Shown here: positions 50,468 to 59,800 of the stretch, one piece after another
How the letters are laid out: every line of letters begins with the position of its first letter
Numbering within the stretch: the first letter of the stretch is position 1
Source: a virus
Length of the DNA stretch: 64,000 bases
Virus record (IMG/VR): IMGVR_UViG_3300025162_000041
Location: 18,908 to 82,907 of that record
Reading direction: 5' to 3' (one strand)
The notes under the pieces: generated by a model
What the model saw: only the letters and a program-made list of their open reading frames with translations
What the model was told of the DNA's origin: nothing
Databases searched by the model: none
Made by a program: the position numbers and the translations under genes

Positions 50468-51175
50468 ATGGCTATGATAAAACTAAAAACACTTATAATG
50501 GAAGAAAGCTCCGATAGTATTGATTTGCAAGAAATCGCGAATTTACTTGAGCGAGGATATGGGGTTGTATTCGATACCAATGAAGTTCATGCCCGACCAG
50601 TGGGGCATTCGATTGAGATAATATTTAGATATCTCGACCATCCATATAAAAAATTCGAACATAATACTGGAAGGTATAAAATTATAATTGATATTCGGTC
50701 ATCATTATATCATGGAAAATATCCGTCGGCTATATTAAAACAAAACATACCAGATATAGAATATTTTGTAAGTTTCGAGGAGGAATCTCATTTCAAATCT
50801 ACAAGCCAAAAATCTTCGTCGGAAGACTCTGACGATTCGTGGGAAGATCAAGGAGAACTTTCAGGTGATTCATGGAAAGGCACGGAGCCAGAAGAACTTC
50901 CCGACGATTCGTGGAAAGATACCACTCACGGGAAAATTATACAACATATAGGAAATTGGATGAAAGATTTCAGGGACCGTGATATATGGCAAATTTTATA
51001 TCTTCGTATGCAAGAACCGGATTGGAAAGAAAGCATAAACAAAATCACTTTTGCGGGAGAAAATTGGTCATTATATAAAATAGTTTTATTATCAAAAGAA
51101 ATTATTGATAACAACCTTGAATATTTTAATGGAGACGTAAAGCATGTAAACAAAAGGTATCCTAGAAAAATGTGA
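50468..51175 (+). CDS. Predicted packaged protein with leader MIKLKTLIME
   Basis: 235 residues; the internal ATG 50474 giving MIKLKTLIMEESSD fits the shared leader better than ATG 50468. I-M-E followed by E/S is the likely cleavage site. Residues about 125-150 hold three copies of an acidic DDSW/GDSW unit spaced 13-14 residues. The C-terminal part is helical. No known domain. A solo IS605-like end begins 7 bases after the stop. Confidence 0.68.
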   Translation: MAMIKLKTLIMEESSDSIDLQEIANLLERGYGVVFDTNEVHARPVGHSIEIIFRYLDHPYKKFEHNTGRYKIIIDIRSSLYHGKYPSAILKQNIPDIEYFVSFEEESHFKSTSQKSSSEDSDDSWEDQGELSGDSWKGTEPEELPDDSWKDTTHGKIIQHIGNWMKDFRDRDIWQILYLRMQEPDWKESINKITFAGENWSLYKIVLLSKEIIDNNLEYFNGDVKHVNKRYPRKM

Positions 51176-51181
51176 GTATGG

Positions 51182-51211
51182 TGAATGCTCCCAACCTCTA
51201 AAGAGATTGGG
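51182..51211 (-). mobile_element. Solo IS605-like right end
   Basis: On the - strand: AGAAGCCC, hairpin CCCAA/TTGGG with inner CTCT/AGAG (51190-51211), then GGAGCATTCA, the same ending as the tnpB element. The adjoining GGGATGGACTCC also matches the tnpB 3' end (GGAATGGACTCT), so part of the guide-RNA scaffold is kept. The rest of 51212-51374 holds a short broken reading frame on the - strand and no gene. Confidence 0.6.
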
Positions 51212-51374
51212 CTTCTATGGTTCTTTAACGAGTACCAATGGAGTCCATCCCGAATCCAAACTCAAATTGTATGACATTGCTTGAAACATTATTCCGTATG
51301 GAAAGGTTAATTAGACCTTCGTCAGCATCTTCCGCTTTGCGATTGGTTTCTCCCAATGTTGTCCATCATAATAT

Positions 51375-51682
51375 ATGATTGAGAAACAGAAAGCAACTTA
51401 TTATATTCGTGGGTCGCCATTCATCCCAAGGTCTAAAGACGCTTGGGTTTTCTGGCGACACGGAGATAAAACTGAAAGCATTACTGGAAGGAACGGGGAT
51501 ATCGGTGGTTGTTTGTCACGGAAAAACGTCCACACGATATTGAGGGTTATGGAGATTATATATATAAAATTTATATTAAGAACGCCGTGTGTATTCTCGA
51601 TGATCCGTATGGTGCCAATGATATTGCATATGCATATGTGTATCACATAAGCAATCCGCCAAAATGGGAATCGTATGATTAA
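51375..51682 (+). pseudogene. Frameshifted small gene
   Basis: The frame from ATG 51375 gives a protein-like start (KATYYIRGSPFIPRSKDAW, VFWRHGDKTE). About 30 codons on, a different frame becomes protein-like (HYWKERGYRWLFVTEKRP, then YIKNAVCILDDPYGANDIA) and ends KWESYD at TAA 51680-51682, overlapping the next start as ATGATTAA. Adding one base near 51467-51480 would restore a protein of about 100 residues. Function unknown. Confidence 0.45.
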
Positions 51683-52436
51683 ATTACGTTTACTGTTGTT
51701 GGAGAGTCGCCTTGAGAAACTATACAAGGAACTCAATGACAATGCCCGCAACTATAACATTGCCAAAGTAGCGGGGGACGATTGGCAAATGAAAAATAGC
51801 AAAAAGAATATCTTGTTGCTGGCGGCTGAAATTAAGCGAGAGAAAGCAAAGAGTCCAGAAGAATTGGATAGAGATGCTTTCCTTCGTCATCATTACACGG
51901 GTTATATATCATCAGATGCTTATGGTCAGTATAAAAAAGAGGGTGGGCTATCGTGGTTGGGAGATAAATCAAAGTATCCTATTCTTCTACACGGGGGGAA
52001 ATATGGTCCGTTTGATGTAGAATTTCGACAGACTGGGCAAGTAAATAGATATACGAAAACAGATTCTAATGGCGATATTGTTCGGGATGCAAACGGAATA
52101 GCAATGGATATGACTCCTGAAGAGATAAAGTCGGATGGTCTTGCCGAGTATGATGAAACTGTTGTTGCCTTTGTTGGCAATAAGCCTGTAGGATTTGCAA
52201 GCAATGAATTTGGTGCAGTTGGAGTGTGGGTTGAGGAGGCGTTTCAGAAAGTTGGCATTGGAACCGACTTAATGGATATGCATATTGAATTAAGGCCAAG
52301 AGTAAAAACTGGCAAGTCAAAAATTGGTCAGGCTACCAATGCTGGAATTTCTTTGATGAAAGCTTATCATCGCAAAATGAGCAGAAAGCACGGCACGGGA
52401 TGGTTCGGACAATTAAAAGTATCCAAAAATGATTAA
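51675..52436 (+). CDS. GNAT-like acetyltransferase with protease leader
   Basis: 253 residues beginning MIKLRLLLLESRLEKL; L-L-E followed by S is a cleavage-type site at residue 10. The C-terminal half has the acetyl-CoA-binding outline of GNAT enzymes: VVAFVGNKPVGFAS, VWVEEAFQKVGIGTDLMD (the Q/R-x-x-G-x-G/A loop) and SLMKAYHRKMSRKHGTGWFG. The gene starts inside the end of the broken 51375 gene, indicating coupling. Predicted to be packaged and to acetylate a host or phage target. Confidence 0.7.
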   Translation: MIKLRLLLLESRLEKLYKELNDNARNYNIAKVAGDDWQMKNSKKNILLLAAEIKREKAKSPEELDRDAFLRHHYTGYISSDAYGQYKKEGGLSWLGDKSKYPILLHGGKYGPFDVEFRQTGQVNRYTKTDSNGDIVRDANGIAMDMTPEEIKSDGLAEYDETVVAFVGNKPVGFASNEFGAVGVWVEEAFQKVGIGTDLMDMHIELRPRVKTGKSKIGQATNAGISLMKAYHRKMSRKHGTGWFGQLKVSKND

Positions 52437-52508
52437 AATACATTCTATGATTCTATTCCCGCAAAGTATTTGAACTCATAGAACACGAGTAAAGAACTAC
52501 TTATAGTT

Positions 52509-52601
52509 ATGAGAATTTCAGTCATTCCCGAGTTCACACAAAAGATAATGGAATTACACGAAGACAAATCGCAAAAGATTCTTCGGAGGGAGTTATTATA
52601 A
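52509..52601 (+). CDS. Possible 30-residue peptide before fibre gene
   Basis: MRISVIPEFTQKIMEL... ending RRELL, stop TAA at 52599-52601, one base before the fibre ATG. The fibre ribosome binding site (GGAGGGAG) is inside this frame. It may be a coupled leader peptide or chance. Confidence 0.25.
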   Translation: MRISVIPEFTQKIMELHEDKSQKILRRELL

Positions 52602-52602
52602 A

Positions 52603-55600
52603 ATGAGCTTTGATAACACTCCAAACCGCCTCGAATCCATACATATCCAACGGGATACTACTAATGGTTGGGCTGAAGAAATCCATATTAGTGGAAGCAA
52701 TCTTGTCATCTACCATGACGAAGCGGGTCTTCTCACGGCGGATAAAGTAAGTGTTTGGGCGATAAAATATGGTATTGGGAGTGGTGGAGGCATAATTCCT
52801 GGCGGTTCATATAATATTTCTGCATCATATGCTTCCGGGTCCACTTCTTCGTCGTATGCTCTTACCGCGTCATATTCGTTGAATGGTGGTGGGACTGGCA
52901 TTGTAGATGGTGGTTCGTATAATATAAGTGCGTCGTGGGCATCTGCCTCAATCAGTGCTTCAATTGCTTCTACGGCATCATATGTCTCATCCAGTAATAT
53001 AATTGGGAGTATTACCGCTTTAAGTGCATCATGGGCGTCGGCAAGTATATCTAGTTCCTATGCTCTTACCGCGTCATATTCTTTGAATAGTGGTGGGACT
53101 GGCATTGTAGATGGTGGCTCATACAATATTTCTGCATCTTGGGCAAGCGCATCATTTCAATCTTATTATGCTACCCAATCCCTTTATGCCACGCAATCCA
53201 TTTCGGCGTCTTATGTATCGGCATCAAATGTTAGTGGAACGGTGACGAGCGCCTCGTATGCGTTGAGTGCATCATGGGCACCCGATATTGAGTTTGCATC
53301 TGCATCATGGGCATCTAGTTCTATTTCTTCTAGTTATGCGGTGTCTTCTTCTTATGGATTAAGTTCGTCGTATGGATTGTCTTCTTCTTATAGTTTATAT
53401 ACTACAAGTGCTTCATACAGTCTAAGTGCATCGTGGGTAAGCGACTTAACATTTATTACATTATCACAAACTGCTTCGTATATTTCTTCTTCAGCAATAT
53501 TTGATAATAAAGTATATAATCTTACATCATCAAATGCATTAACTGCTTCATATATTTCATCCAGCAATATTATTGGGATAGTGACTGCATTATCAGCATC
53601 ATGGGCATCTTCAAGTATATCTTCCAGCTATGCTACATGGACATATACAAATATAATAACAAAGGAACCTAGTGGATTTCCTAACAGGACTAATACAACT
53701 TTAAGTTATGATAGTAGTTCGCATAAATTGATGATTTCTGGTTCCAATTGGAAAGTATATTGTAATGGGCAGGAGTTTATTAAAAATAATGAAGATATTG
53801 TTTTGAATACTCCGACTAAAGGTAATCTGTATTACATTTATTATGATACCGCCGGTGTTATTCAACAATCTTTAACCGAATGGACATTCCAAATTGGTGT
53901 TGCTCCAATCTGTACAGTGTATCTTGGAAATGGTGCGGGCAATGGATTTTTAAGTGACGAGCGGCACGGTATTTTAATGGATGGTGCCACACATGAATAT
54001 TTGCATGATACTATTGGTCCTCGGTATGGTAGTGGATTTACTTGGAGTACTACTACTGCATCATTAGGCAAATATACTATTAGTGCTGGTGAATGGTATG
54101 ATGATGATAATGCGTATACGATTAATTATATTCAGAGTAGTAGTTTAATGGCATATTATAGTCAATCAATGGTTGTATCTACTGTTGAAACTAGTTCTGT
54201 GTGGAATGGTGGCGTTCCAAAATATAATAATACAACTTTAGGAACACTTGTTAATGTTACTGGCGGAAATGCAGTATGTTATTTTGTATATGCTATTAAT
54301 GGAAATAGTAATACTTTATTGTCAATATATGGACAACGAGTTGATACTTCTGTAGCAAATGCCAGAACAAATAATACGCCTGATACATTGATATTTGGTA
54401 ATTTCCCATTCAGAGAAGCCAAGTTATTATATCGTGTTATTGTAACCACGGCTGGTATATCAGAGACAACTGATTATAGGACTGCTCAATATGCTGGAAG
54501 TACTTTTACACCAACTTCTCATGGGTCATTGACAGGTTTAACAAGTGATGATCATCCTCAGTATTTATTATTGGCTGGGCGAAGTGGGCAAACAATTACA
54601 GATCAAGTTACAATTACTGGAGTTACGTCTTCTTTATATGGTACTGCATCGTGGGCTACAAATGCATTAACTGCTTCTTATGTTTCTTCCAGTAATATTA
54701 TTGGTAACATTACATCTTTAAGTGCATCGTGGGCAAGTGCATCGATATCATCAAGTTATACATTAACTGCTTCCTTTGCTTCTACGCCGTGGATGAGTGC
54801 GGGTGGAAATATATATTATTTATCTGGCAATGTTGGAATTGGAATTATATCCCCTATAAATAAACTAGATGTAGTGGGTAATATTTCTTGTTCTGTTATT
54901 ACTGCTTCATTGTTTTATGGTACTGCCAGTTATATTTCATTTGCTCCATTTGCTACATCAGCTTCATGGGCATCGTCATCAATTAATGCAATAACATCAA
55001 TTACTGCTACTCAATCATTATATTCTACACAATCATTATATGCCACAAGTGCTTCGTGGGTAAGTGCATCTGCGTTTATTACGTTATCACAGACAGCGAG
55101 TTACATTTCATCGTCAGCAATATTTGATAAAACTACATATAATCACACAGCATCGTGGGCTATAATTGCAGTTACTTCATTGACGAGTACTCAATCACTG
55201 TATGCAACAAGTTCGATTTATGCTATATCTGCATCATGGGTTAGTGCTTCTGTATTTATCACCACTGCACAAACTGCGTCGTATATTACCTCAAGCAACA
55301 TTGTTGGTTATGTTACCGCTTTAAGTTCCTCTTGGGCAAGTGCATCATTAAGTTCGAGTTGGTTGAGTGTATTAAGTGTAAGTGACAATAATCCGTACAA
55401 TATTATATTAAGTTCGGGAACTAGTACGCAACATGCTATTGCTGGGGGGACAACTTCACAAATATCTTTTAATCCTGGGACAAGTGTATTTAATGTAGGA
55501 ACTAGTATTACTTCAACTAGTATTACTTCAAGTTTATGTGGTACTGCATCATGGGCGCAGAGTGCATCATATGCTATAACGGCTTCATATGTTTCGTCCA

Positions 55601-56013
55601 GTAATATTATTGGTTATATAACAGCATATAGTAGTTCGTGGGCTAGTGCTTCAATCAGTGCTTCCTATGCTTTAACTTCTTCAGTATCGGTAAGTTCTTC
55701 CATTGCTAACACCGCAAGTTATGTTCAGGGAGGAAATGTCATGGGAACCGTGGTATCTGCAAGTTATGCAAAAAATGCACAACTTATCATCGATATGGAT
55801 TGGCATTTGATGCGAAATAGCAATACAAGTTTACAAACCACGCATAATTTTGTACCAGGCACAATACTTTTGGCACGCAATGGAATACTTTGTACTTCGG
55901 ATTATATTACTACTGAATATGATTATTTTGAATCGGGCAGTAATTATATACAACTTCATTTTTCGATGTCGGGAGATACGAAAATGATGGTGGTTTACGT
56001 ATTATCGCCATGA
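52603..56013 (+). CDS. Giant Ser/Ala-repeat tail fibre 1
   Basis: 1136 residues; start preceded by GGAGGGAG. Most of residues 60-340 and 680-1050 consist of short beta-type units such as SASWASASISSSYALTASYS, YVSSSNIIG and YATQSLYATQS. A different middle domain (about 350-640) contains DERHGILMDGATHEYLHD and is followed by GLTSDDHPQYLLLAGRSGQ, a turn common in phage fibres. VGIGIISPINKLDVVGNIS near 745 and a compact C-terminal domain (VPGTILLARNGILC) complete it. Such repeats form long trimeric shafts. Confidence 0.85.
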   Translation: MSFDNTPNRLESIHIQRDTTNGWAEEIHISGSNLVIYHDEAGLLTADKVSVWAIKYGIGSGGGIIPGGSYNISASYASGSTSSSYALTASYSLNGGGTGIVDGGSYNISASWASASISASIASTASYVSSSNIIGSITALSASWASASISSSYALTASYSLNSGGTGIVDGGSYNISASWASASFQSYYATQSLYATQSISASYVSASNVSGTVTSASYALSASWAPDIEFASASWASSSISSSYAVSSSYGLSSSYGLSSSYSLYTTSASYSLSASWVSDLTFITLSQTASYISSSAIFDNKVYNLTSSNALTASYISSSNIIGIVTALSASWASSSISSSYATWTYTNIITKEPSGFPNRTNTTLSYDSSSHKLMISGSNWKVYCNGQEFIKNNEDIVLNTPTKGNLYYIYYDTAGVIQQSLTEWTFQIGVAPICTVYLGNGAGNGFLSDERHGILMDGATHEYLHDTIGPRYGSGFTWSTTTASLGKYTISAGEWYDDDNAYTINYIQSSSLMAYYSQSMVVSTVETSSVWNGGVPKYNNTTLGTLVNVTGGNAVCYFVYAINGNSNTLLSIYGQRVDTSVANARTNNTPDTLIFGNFPFREAKLLYRVIVTTAGISETTDYRTAQYAGSTFTPTSHGSLTGLTSDDHPQYLLLAGRSGQTITDQVTITGVTSSLYGTASWATNALTASYVSSSNIIGNITSLSASWASASISSSYTLTASFASTPWMSAGGNIYYLSGNVGIGIISPINKLDVVGNISCSVITASLFYGTASYISFAPFATSASWASSSINAITSITATQSLYSTQSLYATSASWVSASAFITLSQTASYISSSAIFDKTTYNHTASWAIIAVTSLTSTQSLYATSSIYAISASWVSASVFITTAQTASYITSSNIVGYVTALSSSWASASLSSSWLSVLSVSDNNPYNIILSSGTSTQHAIAGGTTSQISFNPGTSVFNVGTSITSTSITSSLCGTASWAQSASYAITASYVSSSNIIGYITAYSSSWASASISASYALTSSVSVSSSIANTASYVQGGNVMGTVVSASYAKNAQLIIDMDWHLMRNSNTSLQTTHNFVPGTILLARNGILCTSDYITTEYDYFESGSNYIQLHFSMSGDTKMMVVYVLSP

Positions 56014-56051
56014 AACAATCTAATACTTATGATTTAGAAAAAATATAATAT

Positions 56052-56372
56052 ATGAAAACTACATCTATTTTAAATGATTTTAAGGATATTTTAATATCTG
56101 AAGAAGGAGCTACGGGCGACATGGAATGTGTCACCGTGACCAATGGCACAGAAATATGGCAGGGGTGGCGATGGCAATATAATAAGGGAACTTCTGTTGG
56201 ATGCTTAGGCAATCCACCGGCCAAAGGTTTTGACTGGGATGGAATAAAGTGGAAGGTGCTTAAAGAAAAGAAAAAACCTAAGTTTCGTAAGAAGAAGTGC
56301 AATACCATCGTATATCGTCCCAGCGCAGCAATTATGCAATTTCCGTCATTCATTTTAGATGGTAAGAACTGA
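56052..56372 (+). CDS. Small basic protein with leader-like N-terminus
   Basis: 106 residues (MKTTSILNDFKDILISEEGATGD); I-S-E near residue 17 resembles a prohead-protease site. The middle has WQGWRWQYNKG and FDWDGIKWKVL, a Trp-rich strand pattern, followed by a strongly basic stretch (KEKKKPKFRKKKC). Function unknown; between the two giant fibre genes. Confidence 0.6.
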   Translation: MKTTSILNDFKDILISEEGATGDMECVTVTNGTEIWQGWRWQYNKGTSVGCLGNPPAKGFDWDGIKWKVLKEKKKPKFRKKKCNTIVYRPSAAIMQFPSFILDGKN

Positions 56373-56383
56373 ACAATCACTTA

Positions 56384-56391
56384 TATTTATA
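56384..56391 (+). promoter_or_regulatory. TATTTATA motif left of element E3
   Basis: CTTATATTTATACTTATATG. Element E3 now lies between it and the fibre gene at 56840, its probable target. Confidence 0.4.
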
Positions 56392-56400
56392 CTTATATGC

Positions 56401-56652
56401 GTCAACTACCCACGACCCTAAAGGGTCGGGGCTTGCCAGAGTTTAGGTCCGACGATTGGCTTGTTGACGGTAGCCTGTCCAAAGAGTGCCTTACGGCACG
56501 AATTGGAGTGTTATCTTGTGTCATTGAAATACGCTCGGGGGGGAGCAAACTAATTGAATAGCGTTGTATTTCTCGACAAGAAACGATGCTTAATTGATTT
56601 TACTGGATAGAAGCAATTATTTTCTGCTATCCAAACCATATACCAAAGAACT
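56401..56652 (-). ncRNA. Predicted structured RNA of element E3
   Basis: From the internal promoter to the right end. Contains the GGATAG/CTATCC hairpin, GTGCC/GGCAC (56486-56499) in place of the E2 TTGCCC/GGGCAA hairpin, the AAGCCAATCGTC segment and the terminal hairpin. Confidence 0.48.
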
Positions 56653-56658
56653 ATGTAT

Positions 56659-56687
56659 AATATAGCGGAAACCGAGAAAGATGTCAA
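56659..56687 (-). promoter_or_regulatory. Sigma70-like promoter inside element E3
   Basis: TTGACA (56687-56682), 17-base spacer, TATATT (56664-56659). Confidence 0.68.
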
Positions 56688-56839
56688 TGGAAATTATTAA
56701 TTATATTTCGTTGCTCCTACCCTAAAGGGATAGAGGTTTCTGCAACGAGAAAATATATGAAATTATTTTCAAAAGAAATTCTGGCGGTATGATGCCGTTA
56801 AGAAACAATGCAAGAATGCTTTAGAGAGGATATAAAAAA

Positions 56840-59800
56840 ATGCCAGGCCTTACGTATATCGAGAATGAACAACTTTTGCACAGTGGAAGTTTTTTTACTT
56901 CCAGTGGTGGACACATAACTATTACGCCGTATGAGGCACCACTTGGAAGCACTATTACGATTGGAGTAGTGGGTGGATATTCTATTCCATCGGTGTATCA
57001 GGTATCATTGATTGGAAGCCAGAGTATGTATGCTACCCAATCATTATTTGCTACATCTTCAATTTCGGCTAGTTATGCATCAACGGCTTCATATATTTCG
57101 TCCAGTAATATTATTGGTTATGTTACCGCTTTAAGTGCTTCATGGGCTAGTGCATCGATATCATCGAGTTATGCGATGCAAGCATTAAGTTCGTCGTATT
57201 CATCTGCATCTTTGAGTTCTTCATATGCATTAACTGCTTCATATGCTTACACCGCTTCTTTTGCGTTGAATTCCTCCGCCGCATTTTTTAGTACTCAAAC
57301 TCTATTTAGTACTCAATCATTATACACAACCCAATCATTATATGCTACACAGTCATTATATGCCACTCAAAGTACATATGCTACTCAATCGTTGTTTGCG
57401 AGTCAGTCTATTAATGCCTATAGTGCATCATGGGTTTCCGCATCAGTAACGATTAACTCCGCATTAGCAGCAACTCAATCATTATTTGCAACACAATCTC
57501 TGTTTAGTACACAGTCACTGTATGCAAGTCAATCTATCAATGCTTATTCTGCATCGTGGGTAAGTGCTTCTGCATTTATTACAACCGCTCAAACGGCAAG
57601 TTATATATCTTCTTCGGCGATATTTGATAAAACGATTTATAATCATACTGCTTCTAATGCTACCAGTGCTTCATATTCATTAAGTTCCAGTTATGCAATA
57701 AGTGCATCATATGGATTATCTTCTTCTTATAGTTTAAATGCGACGACTGCTTCTTATGTATCATCCAGTAATATTATTGGTTATGTTACCGCTTTAAGTG
57801 CTTCATGGGCATCGGCAAGTATATCAGCATCATTTGCGAATACTTCTTCATATCCTTGGTTTCAGACAGGTGGTAATATAGCTTATGTCGGTGGCAACGT
57901 CGGCATCGGGACGACGAGTCCCTTAACTTTATTGGAAATTCCTGGAAGTACAGCAAATAGTTCGTTGAAAGTCGGTTCATTTGAGGTTCAAGGTTATGCT
58001 GTCAATAACTCTTTGATTGGAGAAAATACTTATTTTGACGGTGTAGTAGCCAGAGCAAGATCCACAGGATATGGAAATTTAATTCAACTCAATTCTGGAG
58101 ATATTCAATTTAGAACAGCCCCTTCTGTTAGCGCTGGTTCTATTCAAACTTTTGCAACTCCGATGATTATTAAAAACGGTGGCAACGTCGGCATTGGTAC
58201 ACCAACTCCCGTTAATAAGTTAGATGTAGCAGGTAATATTTCTTGTTCCGTTATTACCGCTTCATTATTATTAGGAACAGCAACAAATGCATTAACAGCA
58301 TCTAGTGCCGATTATTTTCGCGTTAGAAATGATATAATTATTGACGGTGTATTGATTGCATCTCAATTAAGTTCCAGCAATATTTATATAACTTCCAGTT
58401 ATCTTATTGCGACGGACAATATATTATTATTAAATGCACAAACGCCGCATTTAAGATATGCTGGAATTGAAGTTTACGATTCCGGGTCAACCTTGCAATT
58501 AGCATCATTACTGTGGGATGGAATGAATAACTATTTCTTTTTATCCAGTTCAGATGGTGGGTGGAGTAGAAAAATTGTAATGGGTCCAGTAAATGAAACT
58601 GACCTTACACCGAATTATGTTCCAATAGCCGATAGTTTTACCAGCTTGAAAAATAGCGTCATTTATCAATCTGCTAGTAATGTCGGCATCGGGACGACGG
58701 CACCCAGTCAGAAGCTTGAAGTACTGGGTAATATATCTGCTTCTGGTTATATTATTTCTACCACCGATGGTTCAAAAATAACTGGTTCATTGTTAGGTAC
58801 TGCTTCTAATGCCACGAATGCAAATACTTCTTCTTATCCTTGGTTCCAAACTGGGAGTAATATCGCTTATGTCGGAGGAAATGTCGGCATCGGGACAGCA
58901 AATCCACGGGCAAAATTAGCAATCGAATCATCTACACCGACTGCTGGTGATGCTACAATTCGTTTGCAAACTTCTGCGGGTAATATTACAGTGGGAACTA
59001 TAATTGGTGATATAGAATATTATACTCAAGATGCATCTGTTAATGGAACTGGATTAGTAGCAAGAATGAGGGCTGTGTCTGAGGGGTTATTTATAGGCGC
59101 GGGTGTAAATAAATCGGCATTAAGTTTTTGGACTACTGATGTTACTGCGAATGCGGGAAGTATAATAGAAAGAATGCGAATTAATAGCGCTGGTAAAGTT
59201 GGAATAGGTACAACATCACCAACTAATTCATTAGACGTAGATGGGAATATATCCTGTTCAGTAATAACGGCATCATTATTATTAGGAACAGCAACAAATG
59301 CATTAACCGCAAGTTATGTAAGTAAATCCGTAATGGGGGATGGAGTATATAACATTGTATATCTTAATAGTGCAAGTTATGCATCACTTAATCCACCGTC
59401 GGCATCAACTCTCTATGCGGTAATGGCGGAAGATTTTAGAGTAACAGAAATTGATGATTTAAGAATTACCGAAGATGGATATTCCAGAATTACTCAATTA
59501 GGAAAATTGACATTATATTTGGGATTAAATCCAATAACAACTGATACAGCAAGTTATGCCACAACTTCATCCTATGCAATAAATGGATTTCAATCAATAT
59601 TTGCTACTCAATCAATTTACGCCAATAGTGCGTCGTGGATAAGTGCTTCGGTGTTTATAACTCTTTCCCAAACTGCGTCATATATTTCTTCTTCAGCAAT
59701 ATTTGATAAAACGATATATAATCTAACTTCGTCTTGGACTAATAATGCAATTACATCACTGACTGCTACGCAATCGTTGTTTGCTACACAGAGTATATAT

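Larger units (their letters stand above)
56401..56747 (-). mobile_element. Non-coding IS605-like element E3 (inverted copy of E2)
   Basis: 347 bases, most of the 56373-56839 gap. Right end at 56401-56431 (hairpin CGACCC/GGGTCG, then GGGTAGTTGAC on the - strand); left end at 56709-56747 with the CGTTGC/GCAACG outer stem. Same promoter position and same GGATAG/CTATCC hairpin as E2, but the middle is strongly diverged. The remaining 56748-56839 holds only the fibre ribosome binding site (AGAGAGGA). Confidence 0.75.
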
